From positions 211,733,948-211,797,947 of the forward strand of contig NC_084796.1 of assembly GCF_963169125.1 (NCBI RefSeq): 64,000 bases of DNA, in the 5' to 3' direction. The stretch comes from Humulus lupulus. Its lineage: Eukaryota; Streptophyta; Magnoliopsida; Rosales; Cannabaceae. The position numbers and the translations under genes are program-made. Under the pieces are notes generated by a model. That model worked only from the letters and a program-made list of their open reading frames with translations, had not been told where the DNA came from and did not search any database. Positions 62,290 to 64,000 of the stretch are shown here, piece after piece (within the stretch, counting starts at the first letter, position 1; each line of letters begins with the position of its first letter).

Positions 62290-62833
62290 TTTAGTCTTGG
62301 CCAGTCGAAGCAGACTCGACTTCCTCCCTTGTCTCTTTTTCAGCTCCACCATCCAATGTCGTGGCTGGAAACCTCCTCCTCGGCCGACTGAGCCTTCCAC
62401 TTGCAGATGAAATTTTCTTCTTGATCCTCAAGGAACGAGGTGTCCATCTTGGGGCTCAAGGACCACATCAGGTACATGGCCCGGTCGGTATCCCAATCCT
62501 TTTTGGCCTTGAATTCTTAGAGCATGCATTTCTTTTCATCTAGAGAATCTCAAAGGCAGAGTTCTTCTCCTCCCTCAGACGTTCGGCCTCTGCCTTGGCA
62601 GCACTTATCTCCACCCTCAGACAATCAATCTCAGCCTTAGCGGCGTCCAAATTAGCTGTCTTAATATTGAGCTCCGCCTTCAAGTTGTCGACTGCGATCT
62701 CAGAAGAGGCAAGTTTGGCCTGAGAGATTTTGAGGGCGTCCTAGAGCTTGGCCAGGGCCCCGTTGGCCTCCTTCAGATGATCCTCGACACGAATTCGAGA
62801 CTGGTTTGTGTCATAAACCAAGGTCTTGGTCAT
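62290..62833 (-). pseudogene. Antisense coiled-coil ORF of the Tat element
   Basis: On the minus strand an ATG at 62833 opens MTKTLVYDTNQSRIRVEDHL, followed by heptad-rich sequence such as LKAELNIKTANLDAAKAEID and EISAAKAEAERLREEKNSAF. Two in-frame TAG stops interrupt it (after GALAKL and AFEIL). A frame change then leads to a tail with DTDRAMYLMWSLSPKMD and WKAQSAEEE. Tat elements such as Retand are known to carry an extra antisense ORF between pol and the 3' LTR, role unknown. The gypsy LTR insertion at 62834 touches the first codon, so the true N-terminus may lie further on. Confidence 0.7.
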
Positions 62834-64000
62834 TGTAACGCCCTGCTTACTTAGAGTCATTACTAAGTGAGTTAAAAATGTTCCATTAGCTCACTAATCA
62901 AGGTTTAGGTTAAAAGTATGACTAAACTAAGAAAAAACTCGTTTAAAGACATTAAGTATAAAACATATGGTTAGTCATTGAAATCTTAGAAACTTCTATA
63001 GTTGGGATCCCAAAATACTGTTTAGAAAATACATTACAAATCAAAATATACACATGGTCGACTTAGGCGACAAAACAAATATTACAGTACATTTTCTAAA
63101 AAATAACCCTGGCCATGGTAGCCAGGCTAGCCGAACATGTACTCGTTGCTCCATGCTCTCTGTACTCAAGGTTGGTCGACCTTTCCCTTACCCTTACTTG
63201 CACCATAGATCATCCGTGAGCCGAATCTCGACAAGAAAACTCAACACAAAACAGATAACATATGCGTTACTATGCAAAACATACAACAAAACAGCCAACG
63301 GGCTAAACACATAGTGGCCAACGCCGTCCCAGGCGCTTTACCAGACCCTGGGTTCGTGGTCTTCACCGAGAGGGTGGCTCTAGGACCCAAGTAGGTTCTC
63401 GCCCTAACGGCCTGCACTCTGCATGCTCAACGCTGATCCCAGCCCCTTGTAGTACCTAGATTCTTGCCATTCTTGGCCTTCGTCTTTCCTGGCCTTTGCC
63501 GTTCCTGGCCTTTGCCGTTCCCAGCCTTCTCCGTTCCTGGCCTTCACCGTTCACTCACAAACATGCATCGCAAGCATAATATTCATAGATATTTAAACAC
63601 ATATTAAACATAAGCTTTAGGGTCACACTCTGCAATACAAACAATAAGGAAACACCCTACTCTATGGGTACAATAGTATTTTTACCTGTGTCCCAAGCTA
63701 ACTAAATACCGCGATCTCGAGCACAGTCCTCTAACCCAATCCTCGTTGAAAACCTAATCACAATGCATTAATAACACCATCCATCAAGTTCTAAACCAAT
63801 AAATAACTTTAGAATATTAATCTAACCCCCTGGACCATGGATTCTACAAAACTGAGTAGTAAAATCCTTCCCAAGCCTTAATTTTTGAGTTCCCGAGCTA
63901 AAGACCCACAAAAAAACCATTATTTCCATTTGAGCCATGGCTCAGCCCCTTCAGGGCCGCGGCGTGCTCAAGTTAGAGGCAAAATGCCTCTTTGCTATAG
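62834..64000 (-). repeat. Reversed gypsy LTR, runs past the window end
   Basis: It begins TGTAACGCCC on the plus strand, which is the inverse of an LTR 3' end of the same family as 2170-3931 (shared GGGATCCCA and 'ccctggccatggtagcc'-like blocks in reverse). The 5 bases before it, GTCAT, are the expected left copy of a target duplication. Small frames in it (for example 63054-63314) are not genes. Confidence 0.7.
63469..63552. repeat. 16-bp minisatellite in the gypsy LTR
   Basis: About five units of GTTCCTGGCCTTTGCC with small changes. Confidence 0.85.

Overview
The window is nuclear DNA from a flowering plant, very probably a eudicot. The gene families, the Ty1/copia and Ty3/gypsy lineages, the CACTA and MULE transposons and the AT-rich intron-bearing DNA all fit this; I cannot name the species. 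It is almost entirely nested transposable elements. I see one apparently intact host gene, an NFD4/nodulin-like MFS transporter on the minus strand (27145-28983).

Layout. 1-3931: 3' half of a decayed chromodomain gypsy (Tekay/Del type) with its 3' LTR, inserted in an older dispersed repeat (3932-about 6230). 6289-9400: decayed Tat-lineage gypsy pol, followed by a Tat-like 3' remnant. 10848-15560: a nearly full-length LINE on the minus strand, next to a broken RZ-1-type RNA-binding gene exon (15582-15878). 15891-25123: an old copia element cut by a gag-only Tat-type element (16858-21388, TSD CCTAT) and by a solo gypsy LTR (21976-23090, TSD CTATA). 25124-26967: a reversed gypsy LTR fragment. 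27145-28983: the MFS transporter. 29822-31936: a non-autonomous MULE with a 9-bp TSD. 33313-40934: a complete but internally deleted Sirevirus-like copia (TSD GCTAC). 41260-44290: a second copy of the old dispersed repeat. 44292-62833: a Tat gypsy element, split by a 10.4-kb CACTA transposon (45718-56082, TSD CTC). 62834-64000: the start of a reversed gypsy LTR.

The most interesting object is the CACTA element. It shows no recognisable transposase but carries exon-intron pieces of at least six, probably seven, unrelated host genes: diacylglycerol kinase, uridine kinase/UPRT-like, trehalose-phosphate synthase, an Ariadne-type ubiquitin ligase and long-chain acyl-CoA synthetase (all minus strand), plus a bHLH factor and an NAA25-like TPR exon (plus strand). 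Nearly all exons keep reading frame and GT-AG borders, so this is a Pack-CACTA that could make chimeric transcripts.

The elements do not form a pathway. Their nesting gives a relative order: the host repeat and first copia are old, the inserts inside them are later, and the Sirevirus-like and gag-only elements look young because their LTR pairs are still very similar.
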